DNA of 58,235 nucleotides from contig JAABUA010000014.1 in the NCBI GenBank assembly GCA_011389515.1, forward strand, positions 1 to 58,235, read 5' to 3'. This document shows positions 25,358 to 34,118 of this stretch, in pieces. Source of the stretch: Desulfobacteraceae bacterium (GTDB lineage: Bacteria > Desulfobacterota > Desulfobacteria > Desulfobacterales > Desulfosalsimonadaceae). Under the pieces are notes generated by a model, which saw only the letters and a program-made list of their open reading frames with translations, ran no database searches and was not told where the DNA came from. The translations under genes were made by a program, and so were the position numbers. The number at the start of each line of letters is the position of its first letter. Positions within the stretch are counted from its first letter, which is position 1.

Positions 25358-25843
25358 CTATTGTATGTCGGGTTTCCCTGCCCGCTCGTATTTGAATGTA
25401 AACCGTTGGTTCTCAACGGGAACCAGTATGCTTTCATAGCGCAACCGGCTGATTGTAAGGTGCGGATGGGGAAAATCGTTTTCAGCAGCCAGTTTATAGA
25501 GATCCGCAAGCAGAAATGGGTCGTCCAGCCTTTCGATCAGCGGCGACCAAGCAGCGGCGGCTTCCCACATAGCGGTGGTTTCATTGATATCCTCCGGGCT
25601 GGTGGGCGTTGGTGATGCCTGCCCTTTGCCGCCTCCTTCATGCTTGCGCATTTCTTCGGCGTCTTTTTTTTCAGGAGCCAGGTTCTGCGGGAGCAGTTTG
25701 GTTCTTTCGTCCCATACAGCTAATATTCTGTGTAGTTGCGAAATGATAAGCGAAAGAATAATCAAGGATATAAAAACGACCGATATGGCCAGTATCGTCA
25801 AATTCCAGCCATTGGCTTCGTTGATTGCCTCTATTCCGTACAC
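25358..25843 (-). CDS. oadG: Na+-pump decarboxylase gamma subunit (OadG-like) with C-terminal extension
   Basis: A 161-residue protein with one N-terminal membrane helix (LTILAISVVFISLIILSLII, about residues 13-32), typical of OadG. A Pro/Lys-rich linker (residues 52-85) and a folded acidic C-terminal domain of about 70 residues follow. I start at GTG 25843 because a minus-strand GGGGAGG lies 7 nt upstream; the longer ORF has no good site. OadG assembles the pump and binds metal near its C-terminus. The C-terminal domain is longer than in classical OadG and I do not recognise it. Confidence 0.8.
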   Translation of the reverse strand: MYGIEAINEANGWNLTILAISVVFISLIILSLIISQLHRILAVWDERTKLLPQNLAPEKKDAEEMRKHEGGGKGQASPTPTSPEDINETTAMWEAAAAWSPLIERLDDPFLLADLYKLAAENDFPHPHLTISRLRYESILVPVENQRFTFKYERAGKPDIQ

Positions 25844-25953
25844 TTGAAGACCTCCCCAAGATGCTTTGCCGCACAGATAAGGTTTTTTTAATGCGATTCG
25901 TTGAATTTTACTTTTAAGTAAACGTTGACTATCATCCATAATCGGGAAAAAAG

Positions 25954-26073
25954 TCAATCAAAATTGTAAATCCGGCAGTGATATAACGCCTGCCGGATCG
26001 TTATCCAGGCAAAGACAAGCAGTACGAGTATGATAAGTGCATATGATTTTATGGACTTGTTATCCGGTATCAT
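25954..26073 (-). CDS. Possible 39-residue single-helix membrane peptide
   Basis: An open frame (ATG 26073 to TGA 25954) encodes a peptide with one strong hydrophobic helix (ALIILVLLVFAWI) after a charged N-terminus and before a basic tail. It lies 110 bp upstream of oadG on the same strand, where a small membrane subunit would fit. No clear ribosome site is seen. A 9-bp inverted repeat (ATCCGGCAG at 25970-25978 and CTGCCGGAT at 25990-25998) lies within it. Real coding status is unproven. Confidence 0.35.
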   Translation of the reverse strand: MIPDNKSIKSYALIILVLLVFAWITIRQALYHCRIYNFD

Positions 26074-26215
26074 GCTAATGAACTTCTAACGAAAAAAGGC
26101 TGTTTTTGTTGTTCTAACCGATAAAAACGTTTGTGTCACGATTGCAAATCGATATACAAGTGTCAACGATAAACCACCTTGGTCGTTTTACACGATTGCT
26201 ATCAGGATTGATCTT

Positions 26216-27169
26216 ATGGGGTCGGGCGTCTCAAAAATTTGGCCTTTTGCCATTCGGGTTATCCGCCAATTTTTTCATAACAAGGGAATTCTGCTTGCCG
26301 GCGGTGTTGCGTACAACACGCTTTTGTCGATTGTTCCGCTTTTCGTGGTGATTCTGCTCGGATTGTCCATCTTTATGGAGACGGAGAATCTTCTATCCGC
26401 CATTTCGGCGCAATTGCATTTCCTGCTTCCGGGGGTTGCCGGGGAACTGATGCAGACCGTGGCCGCAGCCCTTGAGGCAAGGGCCGTTGTAAGCGGGGTC
26501 GGAATCATCGTTCTTCTTTTTTTCAGCTCCATGGCCTTCAGAATGCTGGAGGAGGCGATCGGAACCATCCTCAATGTATCGAAATTCCCAAAAGAAAGAA
26601 GGTTCTGGGTTTCCGCCCTGATTCCATATGCATACATGGTCATATTTACTGTCGCCATTATCCTGCTTACGGCGGCTAGCGCCATGCTGGAAGCCCTGGC
26701 AGACAAACATATGGTCATCGGATCATGGGATTTCGCCATGACCGATGCCCCTCGCATAGGGTTTCATCTGCTGGGGCTTTTGGGGCTTTGCATTTTGTTT
26801 ACCTCCATATACAAAGTGCTGCCCGTGGCCCGGATACAGTTCAGGCGGGCGCTGGTTGGAGGGGTAACGGCGGCGCTGCTGTGGGATGGTGTAAGGTGGC
26901 TGCTCGTCTGGTATTTTGGCAATATTTCCCTTGTCAACCTGATCTATGGTTCACTGGCTACCGTCGTCATCTTCCTGCTCGTCATGGAAATTGCCGCAAT
27001 TATTATTCTTCTCGGAGCCCAGGTTATTGCCGAGCTGGAACGGTCGGCCAGAGCGGGGCTTCCGTGGTACGAGGACCCTAAGAATCGCAGGTCGGATGTC
27101 GGAGGACGAAGGTCGGGAATAGGCAGCCGGAGGGCGGATGACGAAAACCGGAGGCCGGTGGGAGAATGA
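26216..27169 (+). CDS. YihY/BrkB-family membrane protein
   Basis: A 317-residue membrane protein with about six transmembrane helices. Family features are GGVAYNTLLSIVPLFVV near the N-terminus, the TILNVSKFPKERRFW loop and the C-terminal LVNLIYGSLATVVIFLL. The family (once called RNase BN) has no settled function. The last 30 residues are an Arg-rich low-complexity tail (RRSDVGGRRSGIGSRRAD...) coming from a degenerate GTCGGA/GGCGGA repeat. A second copy of the family is at 56676. AGGA precedes ATG 26216. Confidence 0.88.
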   Translation: MGSGVSKIWPFAIRVIRQFFHNKGILLAGGVAYNTLLSIVPLFVVILLGLSIFMETENLLSAISAQLHFLLPGVAGELMQTVAAALEARAVVSGVGIIVLLFFSSMAFRMLEEAIGTILNVSKFPKERRFWVSALIPYAYMVIFTVAIILLTAASAMLEALADKHMVIGSWDFAMTDAPRIGFHLLGLLGLCILFTSIYKVLPVARIQFRRALVGGVTAALLWDGVRWLLVWYFGNISLVNLIYGSLATVVIFLLVMEIAAIIILLGAQVIAELERSARAGLPWYEDPKNRRSDVGGRRSGIGSRRADDENRRPVGE

Positions 27170-27217
27170 CAATTTTGAGATGGGTGCTAATACCGGAGGG
27201 AGATAGACGGGGTAGGG

Positions 27218-27892
27218 ATGGATAAGCGGAATCCGCAAATGCCGGAGTGCAGGGTGTGCGGCCATGGAAACACGCGGCTGTTCCCGGCGGGAAAAACGAT
27301 TTACTGGCGCTGCGGGCATTGCATGGCCACGTTTGTGGACGCATCCCTTCTGCCGGATGAAATCACCGAGCGAAAGCGGTATGAACTGCATGAAAATGAT
27401 CCTGATGATAAGGGATACCGGCGGTTTCTGGAAAAGGCGGCATCCCCGCTGAAAAGTCGTCTTGCACCCGGGCAAAGGGGTCTGGACTACGGATGCGGCC
27501 CTGCGCCTGCGATGGCCAAGATGATGGCGGAAGCAGGGCATTTCATGACATTGTACGACCCCTTTTTTTTTCCGGACAAATCGGCACTTTCGCCTGCCTA
27601 TGATTTTATCGTCTGCACAGAGGTGGTGGAACACTTCCACCGGCCGAAAACCGAATTCGACAGGCTCGATATGCTTCTTAGACCCGGGGGGTATCTTGTG
27701 ATCATGACCTGTTTCCAGACCGATGACAATAAATTTGAGCATTGGCATTATCGGCGTGATGTCACCCACGTGGTATTTTACCGGGAAAAAACCTTTCGGG
27801 TGATCGCCGGCCAGCGGGGCTGGGATTGTGAAATTCCGGTCAAGGACGTGGCCCTGATGCACAAGACCGAAGTTTCCAGCGCTGGCTTGTAA
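27218..27892 (+). CDS. Class I SAM-dependent methyltransferase with N-terminal zinc ribbon
   Basis: A 224-residue protein. Two CXXC pairs at residues 11-14 (CRVC) and 32-35 (CGHC) form a probable zinc ribbon. A type-12 Rossmann methyltransferase domain follows: GLDYGCGPAP (SAM motif I), LYDPFFFP, and FIVCTEVVEHFHRP. The SAM-binding residues are complete. The substrate is unknown. It follows the YihY gene by 48 bp and may be co-transcribed with it. Confidence 0.85.
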   Translation: MDKRNPQMPECRVCGHGNTRLFPAGKTIYWRCGHCMATFVDASLLPDEITERKRYELHENDPDDKGYRRFLEKAASPLKSRLAPGQRGLDYGCGPAPAMAKMMAEAGHFMTLYDPFFFPDKSALSPAYDFIVCTEVVEHFHRPKTEFDRLDMLLRPGGYLVIMTCFQTDDNKFEHWHYRRDVTHVVFYREKTFRVIAGQRGWDCEIPVKDVALMHKTEVSSAGL

Positions 27893-27902
27893 AGGTAACG
27901 TT

Positions 27903-28027
27903 GATGGCACCGTAAAAAGTCCAATATCTGCGTTATGCGCGATTCCTCAGAATTTTACGTACGGCTAAGTACGCTGCATTCTTCCAAATCGCGCAAGCCT
28001 TGATCTTGAACTTTTTACGGCACCATC
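27903..28027 (+). repeat. Dispersed palindromic repeat, copy A
   Basis: A 125-bp element with long inverted ends: GATGGCACCGTAAAAAGT on the left and ACTTTTTACGGCACCATC on the right, and a second inner stem, GCGCGATT/AATCGCGC. About nine in ten positions of the core match copy B at 43605. Where copy B differs in the stem arms, the changes compensate. A second right-end motif (GACTTTTACGAGCGT, 28036-28050) follows 8 bp later. It separates the methyltransferase and acyl-CoA dehydrogenase genes and may also act as a hairpin terminator. Confidence 0.85.
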
Positions 28028-28124
28028 TGAAAACCGACTTTTACGAGCGTGTTAACGTTTACGTCCGTGTGAATTTTTGGTAAAGAGTAGAAGCTATTAA
28101 CTTTTTAGAGGAAGGGAAAACAGC

Positions 28125-29978
28125 ATGGCACAGCAGATTGCAGACCGAAGGGATGTGGATTTCGTTCTTTATGAGCAGCTTGGCATTGATTCGCTCACAA
28201 AGAACGAGCGATACAAAGACATGAACCGCAAGATGTTCGACATGGTTATCAGCGAGGCGAGAAATTTCGCCATCAAGGAAATTCTCCCCGTAAACGAGGA
28301 AGGGGACAAGGTTGGCCTGGTATTTGAAAACAATCAGGTAAAAGTGCCGGAGTGTTTCCACCGCCCCTACAAACTGATGCGGGAAGGGGAATGGATTGCC
28401 GTTGCAGATGATCCGGAGGTCGGCGGCCAGGGGCTTCCCCAGGTTATCGCCCAGGTGACGGCGGAATACATTGTCGGGGCGGATTTTTCATTCGGGGCCT
28501 TCGGGTTTGCCACCCACGGAGCTGCAAAGATGATCGAGGTGTTCGGCACGGAAAAGCAGAAAGAAATGTTTCTGTCTAAAATGTATTCCGGGCAATGGGG
28601 GGGTACGATGGTGCTGACGGAGGCGGAAGCCGGGTCGGACGTCGGCAACCTGATTACGTCTGCGGTCAAAAATGAGGACGGCACCTATAGCATCACCGGA
28701 AACAAGATTTTCATCACTGCAGGGGAGCATGACTTAACGGAAAACATCATTCATCCGGTGCTGGCCCGCATTGAAGGCGCGCCTGCCGGTACGAAGGGAA
28801 TTTCCCTTTTTATCGTGCCCAAGATATGGGCGAACGAGGACGGAAGCATGGGCGAGCCCAATGACGTGGTTTGCACCGGGATCGAAGAGAAACTGGGCCT
28901 CCATGCCAGCCCCACCTGCCAACTGGCTTTCGGTCCTAAGGGAAAATGCCGCGGCCTTCTTTTGGGTGAAGAAAACAAGGGAATGCGGGTGATGTTTCAC
29001 ATGATGAACGAGGCGCGGCTGGGTGTCGGGGCCATAGGCCTTTTCAATGCATCCTGCGCGTATCTGTATGCGGTAAATTATGCAAGGCAGCGTATTCAGG
29101 GCAGGGACCTTGGCGATATGTTCAACAAGGAAGCAAAGCCGGTTGCCATCATCAATCATCCGGATGTTCGGCGCATGCTCATGTGGATGAAGGCCCATGT
29201 CGAAGGCATGCGCAGTTTTATTTACTACACGGCATACCTGTTCGATCTGGAAGCATGCGCACAAACCGAGGAAGAAAAGACAAAATACACCGATCTCATC
29301 GATTTTTTCACCCCGATCATCAAGTCCTATTGCACGGACAAGGGTTTTCAGGCCACGGTTGAGGCCATGCAGGTCTATGGCGGCTATGGATATACTGCGG
29401 ATTATCCCATCGAGCGGCTGATGCGCGATTCAAAAATCAACTCCATCTATGAGGGAACCAACGGCATCCAGGCCATGGATCTGCTCGGAAGAAAGTTGGG
29501 CATGAAAAAGGGAGCCCTTTTCATGGGCTTTCTGGGCGAGGTCCAGAAGACAACGGCTGCGGCGAAAAACATTGACGGACTTGCGGACCTGGCAGCCCTG
29601 GTGGATGACTCCCTCAACCGGATTGGGAATCTTGCAATGTATTTAGGGAAAACCGCCATGTCGGAAAATTTCAAGGTCGCATTCGCCCATGCAACTCCTT
29701 TCCTGGATGTCACCGGTGATATCATCATGGCATGGATGCTGCTTTGGCGGGCATGTGTGTCGGCCCCGAAACTGGCGGAGATCACAAAAGATGCAACAGA
29801 CGACCAGCGGGATGAAATCCTCAGGAAAAACAAGAATGCCGCGTTTTACGACGGCCAGATAAAATCCGCGCAGTATTTCATACAGACCTTTCTTCCCATC
29901 ACCGCCGGGAAAATGAGTTCCATCGAAGCCGGGTGCAGGGCGGTGGTCGATATCCCGGAAGCGGGTTTCGGCGGCTGA
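28125..29978 (+). CDS. Acyl-CoA dehydrogenase, long (about 600 residue) type
   Basis: A 617-residue flavoprotein of the acyl-CoA dehydrogenase superfamily. It has an N-terminal helical domain, the FAD/substrate middle domain (MVLTEAEAGSDVG), and the C-terminal domain with YGGYGY and the catalytic base region IYEGTNGIQAMDLLGRK; a C-terminal extension follows, as in the DmdC/AidB-like clades. It probably oxidises an acyl-CoA and passes electrons to ETF. Neighbouring prpE suggests short-chain acyl-CoA use but the substrate is not deducible. AGGAAGGG precedes the ATG. Confidence 0.9.
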   Translation: MAQQIADRRDVDFVLYEQLGIDSLTKNERYKDMNRKMFDMVISEARNFAIKEILPVNEEGDKVGLVFENNQVKVPECFHRPYKLMREGEWIAVADDPEVGGQGLPQVIAQVTAEYIVGADFSFGAFGFATHGAAKMIEVFGTEKQKEMFLSKMYSGQWGGTMVLTEAEAGSDVGNLITSAVKNEDGTYSITGNKIFITAGEHDLTENIIHPVLARIEGAPAGTKGISLFIVPKIWANEDGSMGEPNDVVCTGIEEKLGLHASPTCQLAFGPKGKCRGLLLGEENKGMRVMFHMMNEARLGVGAIGLFNASCAYLYAVNYARQRIQGRDLGDMFNKEAKPVAIINHPDVRRMLMWMKAHVEGMRSFIYYTAYLFDLEACAQTEEEKTKYTDLIDFFTPIIKSYCTDKGFQATVEAMQVYGGYGYTADYPIERLMRDSKINSIYEGTNGIQAMDLLGRKLGMKKGALFMGFLGEVQKTTAAAKNIDGLADLAALVDDSLNRIGNLAMYLGKTAMSENFKVAFAHATPFLDVTGDIIMAWMLLWRACVSAPKLAEITKDATDDQRDEILRKNKNAAFYDGQIKSAQYFIQTFLPITAGKMSSIEAGCRAVVDIPEAGFGG

Positions 29979-29998
29979 TGACAGACCACTCTTTCCAG

Positions 29999-30031
29999 AG
30001 GGCATGAAGGATGAAAGGCGTTTCATGCCCT
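29999..30031 (+). terminator. Bidirectional terminator-like hairpin between convergent genes
   Basis: AGGGCATGAA (29999-30008) and TTCATGCCCT (30022-30031) form a perfect 10-bp stem 21 bp after the acyl-CoA dehydrogenase stop and 21 bp before the convergent prpE stop. There is no long T run on either side. Confidence 0.5.
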
Positions 30032-30051
30032 CCGGGAAAGCGGTTTTGGGT

Positions 30052-31956
30052 TTACTTACTGGTCGTAAGTCCCAGCCCCTTCAAAACCGTTCCAATTTCA
30101 TCGAGTATCGCCGGATCGTCAATGGTGGCCGGTGTCTTGAATTCCTGATTGTCGGCCATCTTCTGGATAATTCCCCGAAGGATTTTGCCCGAGCGGGTCT
30201 TGGGGAGGCGTTTGACCACGGCCGCCATCTTGAAAGAGGCCACCGGACCGATCTGATCCCTTACCATGGCAATGACCTCTGCAACGATTTCATTTTGATC
30301 CCTTGTGACACCGCTGTTGAGTACCAGAAATCCGACTGGGATCTGCCCCTTGAGTGCATCCTGTACACCCAGTACCGCCGCTTCGGCCACGTCCGGGTGA
30401 GCGGCGAGAACCTCTTCCATTCCGCCCGTGGAAAGCCGGTGACCAGCCACGTTGATAATATCGTCGGTGCGGGACATGACGTAAATATACCCGTCATCGT
30501 CGATCATTCCCGCGTCTGCGGTCTTATAGTAGCCGGGGTATTCAGTGAAATAGGCTTCCACGAAGCGATCGTCGTTTTCCCAGAGGTTCGTCAGCGCTCC
30601 CGGCGGCAAGGGAAGCCGGACAGAAAGCGCCCCGATCTCCCCGGGAGGCAGGCTCTCGTTGTTGATGTCCAGCACGCGGACATCCCAGCCGGGCACCGCC
30701 TTGGTCGGGGAGCCGTATTTGACCGGGAACGGATGCAGGCCCATGCAGTTCGCCGCGATGGCCCAACCGGTTTCCGTTTGCCACCAGTGGTCAATGACCG
30801 GCACCTTGAGATTGTTTTCGGACCACTGCACAGTGGTTGGATCGGAACGTTCTCCGGCAAGAAAAAGGGTTTTGAAATTGGACAGATCATATTTCCGGAT
30901 CAACTCCCCCTTTGGATCCTCCCTCTTGATGGCACGGTAGGCGGTGGGGGCCGTAAACATGGCCTTTACCCTGTGCTGGGAAATGATCCGCCAGAAAACG
31001 CCCGCATCCGGGGTCCCGACCGGTTTTCCTTCGAAGATCACGGATGTGCAGCCCTTGAACAGCGGCGCATAAACGATGTAGGAATGGCCGACTACCCAGC
31101 CCACATCCGAAGCCGACCACCAGACATCGTCTTTATCGATGTCGTAGATGGCTTTCATCGTCCATTTGAGCGCCACCATATGACCGCCGTTGTCCCGGAC
31201 GACCCCTTTCGGCTGCCCGGTGGTACCGGATGTATAGAGAATATAGAGCGGGTCTGTGGCGAGCATGGTGACGCAATCCGCAGGAGAGGACGATTTCATG
31301 GCATCGGCCCACTCGATATCCCGACCGGCTTTCAACGGCGCTTTTCGCTGTGGCCGCTGAAAAATAATACATTTGTCCGGCTTGGAGGTGGCAATATCGA
31401 TTGCGGCATCCAGCAGCGGCTTATACTCGATGATTTTCTGTCCTTCGATGCCACATGATGCCGATACAATGAGTTTTGGGCGGGCATCGTCGATCCTTGT
31501 GGCCAGTTCTTTTGCTGCAAAACCGCCGAAAACAACCGAGTGGATGGCGCCGATGCGCGCGCAGGCAAGCATGGCCACGACGGCTTCCGGTATCATTGGC
31601 ATGTATATGATCACGCGATCCCCTTTTCCAACACCGGAGTCGACCAGGGCTCCCGCAAAAAGGGCTGTCTGGTCCCTGAGTTCCGCGTAGGTAATGTGCC
31701 GGATCGTTTCGGTCACCGGGCTGTCATAGATCAACGCCGTTCTGTCGCCGCGGTTTTGTTCGTCTATGTGGTAGTCCAGCGCATTGTAGCAGGTGTTCAT
31801 TTCCCCTCCCACAAACCATCGGGAGAAAGGTTGTCGGGAATTATCCAGCACCTTGTCCCATTTTTTAAACCAGCGGCAGTCTTCGGCCACCTTTCCCCAG
31901 AATCCTTCAGGATTGTTGATGGATTCCTGATATGCGGCATCATAAGGGTTTTGCAT
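30052..31956 (-). CDS. prpE: Propionyl-CoA synthetase (acetyl-CoA synthetase family)
   Basis: A 634-residue AMP-forming acyl-CoA synthetase. The phosphate-binding loop is YTSGTTGQPKG, the adenylate motif is WWQTETGW, and the catalytic lysine lies in PKTRSGKILR near the C-terminus. Overall it resembles PrpE/ACSS3 (GEMNTCYNALD near the start) more than classical Acs. It would activate propionate or acetate to the CoA ester with ATP. AAAAGGAGG precedes ATG 31956. The upstream region holds two palindromes (31984, 32019). Confidence 0.92.
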   Translation of the reverse strand: MQNPYDAAYQESINNPEGFWGKVAEDCRWFKKWDKVLDNSRQPFSRWFVGGEMNTCYNALDYHIDEQNRGDRTALIYDSPVTETIRHITYAELRDQTALFAGALVDSGVGKGDRVIIYMPMIPEAVVAMLACARIGAIHSVVFGGFAAKELATRIDDARPKLIVSASCGIEGQKIIEYKPLLDAAIDIATSKPDKCIIFQRPQRKAPLKAGRDIEWADAMKSSSPADCVTMLATDPLYILYTSGTTGQPKGVVRDNGGHMVALKWTMKAIYDIDKDDVWWSASDVGWVVGHSYIVYAPLFKGCTSVIFEGKPVGTPDAGVFWRIISQHRVKAMFTAPTAYRAIKREDPKGELIRKYDLSNFKTLFLAGERSDPTTVQWSENNLKVPVIDHWWQTETGWAIAANCMGLHPFPVKYGSPTKAVPGWDVRVLDINNESLPPGEIGALSVRLPLPPGALTNLWENDDRFVEAYFTEYPGYYKTADAGMIDDDGYIYVMSRTDDIINVAGHRLSTGGMEEVLAAHPDVAEAAVLGVQDALKGQIPVGFLVLNSGVTRDQNEIVAEVIAMVRDQIGPVASFKMAAVVKRLPKTRSGKILRGIIQKMADNQEFKTPATIDDPAILDEIGTVLKGLGLTTSK

Positions 31957-32239
31957 GAATGAACCTCCTTTTGCGGGGTTATCGGTCAGATTGACCTTTT
32001 ATTGTAAATGCTGCCCGAGAAAAATCAGGATTTTTCGTCAAGCGCACAAAAGACATCCCGCCCTTGGCGGGGGAAACCGCGGAGATTTTGTTGTTTACAG
32101 CAAGGATTGAAATTTCCGTTTATCGCAGAGCAGAATGAAACGTCATCACCAAATCGGCGGAATGGACCGTTTCATTCAGGTACTGTATATAAAAGTAGGA
32201 GAACACTGTTGTTATGTCAAGCAGGATTTGCCGTCATTT
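31957..32239. other. Intergenic region between prpE and the sensor kinase
   Basis: A 283-bp gap holding the prpE leader and the 3' region of the kinase gene. GGTCA-gat-TGACC (31984-31996) and GAAAAATC-ag-GATTTTTC (32019-32036) are perfect palindromes of operator size near the prpE start. CCCGCC-ctt-GGCGGG (32057-32071) followed on the minus strand by TCTTTTG could terminate the kinase transcript. TACAAT on the minus strand (32006-32001) is a possible -10 of prpE. Confidence 0.4.
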
Positions 32240-33970
32240 TTATCTGCGAATGCTGCGCCGCACATCCGTGTCCGGAATAAATATCACTGACCGGGTTCCC
32301 CTGCCGGGAGCGCTGTCGATATCGATGCGCCCGCCTAAAAAATCGACCCGCTCCCGGATGCTGTATATCCCCATGCCGATATCCTCCGGTGCGATTCGCG
32401 ACGGCTCAAAGCCGCATCCCTGATCTTCGACGATCATATACGCGCCTTCTTGCGAAGAATAAAGCGTAAGCGAGGCGCTTGTAACCCCGGCGTGTTTGAT
32501 GACATTGAAAAGCAGTTCCCTGGCTGTCTTAAACAAAAACCGTTCAATGGTTTTTGATCGCGGTCTTTGGAAGCCATCCGTTACCAGTGCCAGCTCCATC
32601 CTGTATTGGTCGTGCATTCTTCTTGCCAGCCACCCGAGGGCTTCTTCCAGTCCGGCGTGGGACAGTATGGGGGGGCTCAGATCATGGGAGAGATCCCGGG
32701 TTTTCTTCAGGGATTCCTGGAGAAGCTGGCGCGTCTTTTCGATCAGTATGTTTTTATGCTCCGTATTTTCCGTATCGTCGATAATAATGTCCAAATGCAG
32801 CCTGGCGGATGCCAGCATTTGCTGGAGGTCTTCGTGGAGGACATGGGATATTTTCTCCTGCACGCGGTCTTCTGCCTGGGACAGGGCCAGTGCCAGGCGC
32901 TGAAGCTGGCGGGTGCGAATTTTCAACTGCGATGTCCGCTCAAGTACCTGGCGTTCAAGCTCTTCGTTGAACTTGCGGAGCCGCTCTTCCACCTGTTTAC
33001 GCTCTGTAACGTCTGCGACCATGCCTATGGAGCGGACGATCTTTCCGGATTCGTCTTTTTCATGTGCGCATTTTTCATGGACATAACGTATTTCATTCGT
33101 GTCTTTTCGAATCACCCGGTGTTCGATCTCATAGTTGTCTTTCCCCGTTTCGATTGATTGTTTAAACGCACGGTCCACATAGAGTCGGTCGTCGGGGTGA
33201 ACGGCCTCCAGAAAGTCTTCATAGGTAGGGGGACAAACACTGTCGCCCATTCCGAAGATGCGGTAAACCTGATCCGACCAAATCAATACGTCGGATTTTA
33301 TATCGAGTTCCCAGCTCCCCACCCGGGCAATTTCCTGGGTTTTGCGCAACAGTTCCGCGCTGTTTCGGAGCGCATTTTCGGCCGCTTTGCGCTCGACGAT
33401 TTTCCAGACAGAATCCATGAGCAGGGTAAGATGCAGCACATCGCTGTATGTATAATCCGTGTCTTTGTTGGCAACACCGACCACCGCAACGATGCGGTTT
33501 TCGTTGATGACCGGGACGGTCATGTATTTCAGGATATCCGCGTGCCCTTCCGGGTATCCTTTTTTCAGGGGATTGGGTGCGTTATAAGCGTTGACCACAA
33601 TGGGTCGGGCCTGTCGGACAACCTCCCCCCAGAGTCCGGTGTCAGCGAGATCGTAGACGGTCTGGGGCCTTGTTATGGCGCATGCCGCCATAGCCCCTTT
33701 GGACCAGTTGTTCAGAATGAATACGTTTTTTTCCTGGTCGTAGTGGTATAGATAACCGATTTTGCTTCCGGTAAGGCTTATGGCCTCTTCAAGGGCAAAT
33801 TCAAGAATGTCCTGGACGAATTCGGCTGGATGCTGGAAGATTTCAATCAGGCTTTGGAGACGCGCCTCGTTTAAAGAACAGGCCTGTTCCGCTTCCATCA
33901 GGTGCTTATTTACAAACTCCAGCGACTTGACCCGTTCTGCCAGTTCTTCATATGTCGGCTTTTGCGTCAT
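32240..33970 (-). CDS. Orphan GAF-PAS sensor histidine kinase (NarX-type)
   Basis: A 576-residue soluble kinase with no membrane helices. An N-terminal coil is followed by a GAF domain (about residues 45-195), a PAS domain with PAC (about 215-325), a coiled linker and a HisKA_3-type dimerisation region with phospho-accepting His379 in HVLHEDLQQ. The catalytic ATPase domain has ELLFNVIKHAG (N box) and VEDQGCGFEP (G1). No response regulator gene adjoins it, so its partner is elsewhere. AAGGAA precedes the start. The signal is unknown. Confidence 0.88.
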   Translation of the reverse strand: MTQKPTYEELAERVKSLEFVNKHLMEAEQACSLNEARLQSLIEIFQHPAEFVQDILEFALEEAISLTGSKIGYLYHYDQEKNVFILNNWSKGAMAACAITRPQTVYDLADTGLWGEVVRQARPIVVNAYNAPNPLKKGYPEGHADILKYMTVPVINENRIVAVVGVANKDTDYTYSDVLHLTLLMDSVWKIVERKAAENALRNSAELLRKTQEIARVGSWELDIKSDVLIWSDQVYRIFGMGDSVCPPTYEDFLEAVHPDDRLYVDRAFKQSIETGKDNYEIEHRVIRKDTNEIRYVHEKCAHEKDESGKIVRSIGMVADVTERKQVEERLRKFNEELERQVLERTSQLKIRTRQLQRLALALSQAEDRVQEKISHVLHEDLQQMLASARLHLDIIIDDTENTEHKNILIEKTRQLLQESLKKTRDLSHDLSPPILSHAGLEEALGWLARRMHDQYRMELALVTDGFQRPRSKTIERFLFKTARELLFNVIKHAGVTSASLTLYSSQEGAYMIVEDQGCGFEPSRIAPEDIGMGIYSIRERVDFLGGRIDIDSAPGRGTRSVIFIPDTDVRRSIRR

Positions 33971-34118
33971 GATGCATTCCTTATGGTTTCATAGAGTCGC
34001 ATCAAGTTGTTTGCGCAGATATTCCCCTTTATAGCATCATTTGTTTTTAATTTCATAATTTTTACTATTTTGGCCGGTATTTGGTTTGATGCCGCAATGG
34101 ACATGGAGTCGATGATTT

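Noticed and set aside
30004..31458. Plus-strand frame of 484 codons opposite prpE
   Set aside because: It is an antisense shadow of prpE, with no motifs and no ribosome site.
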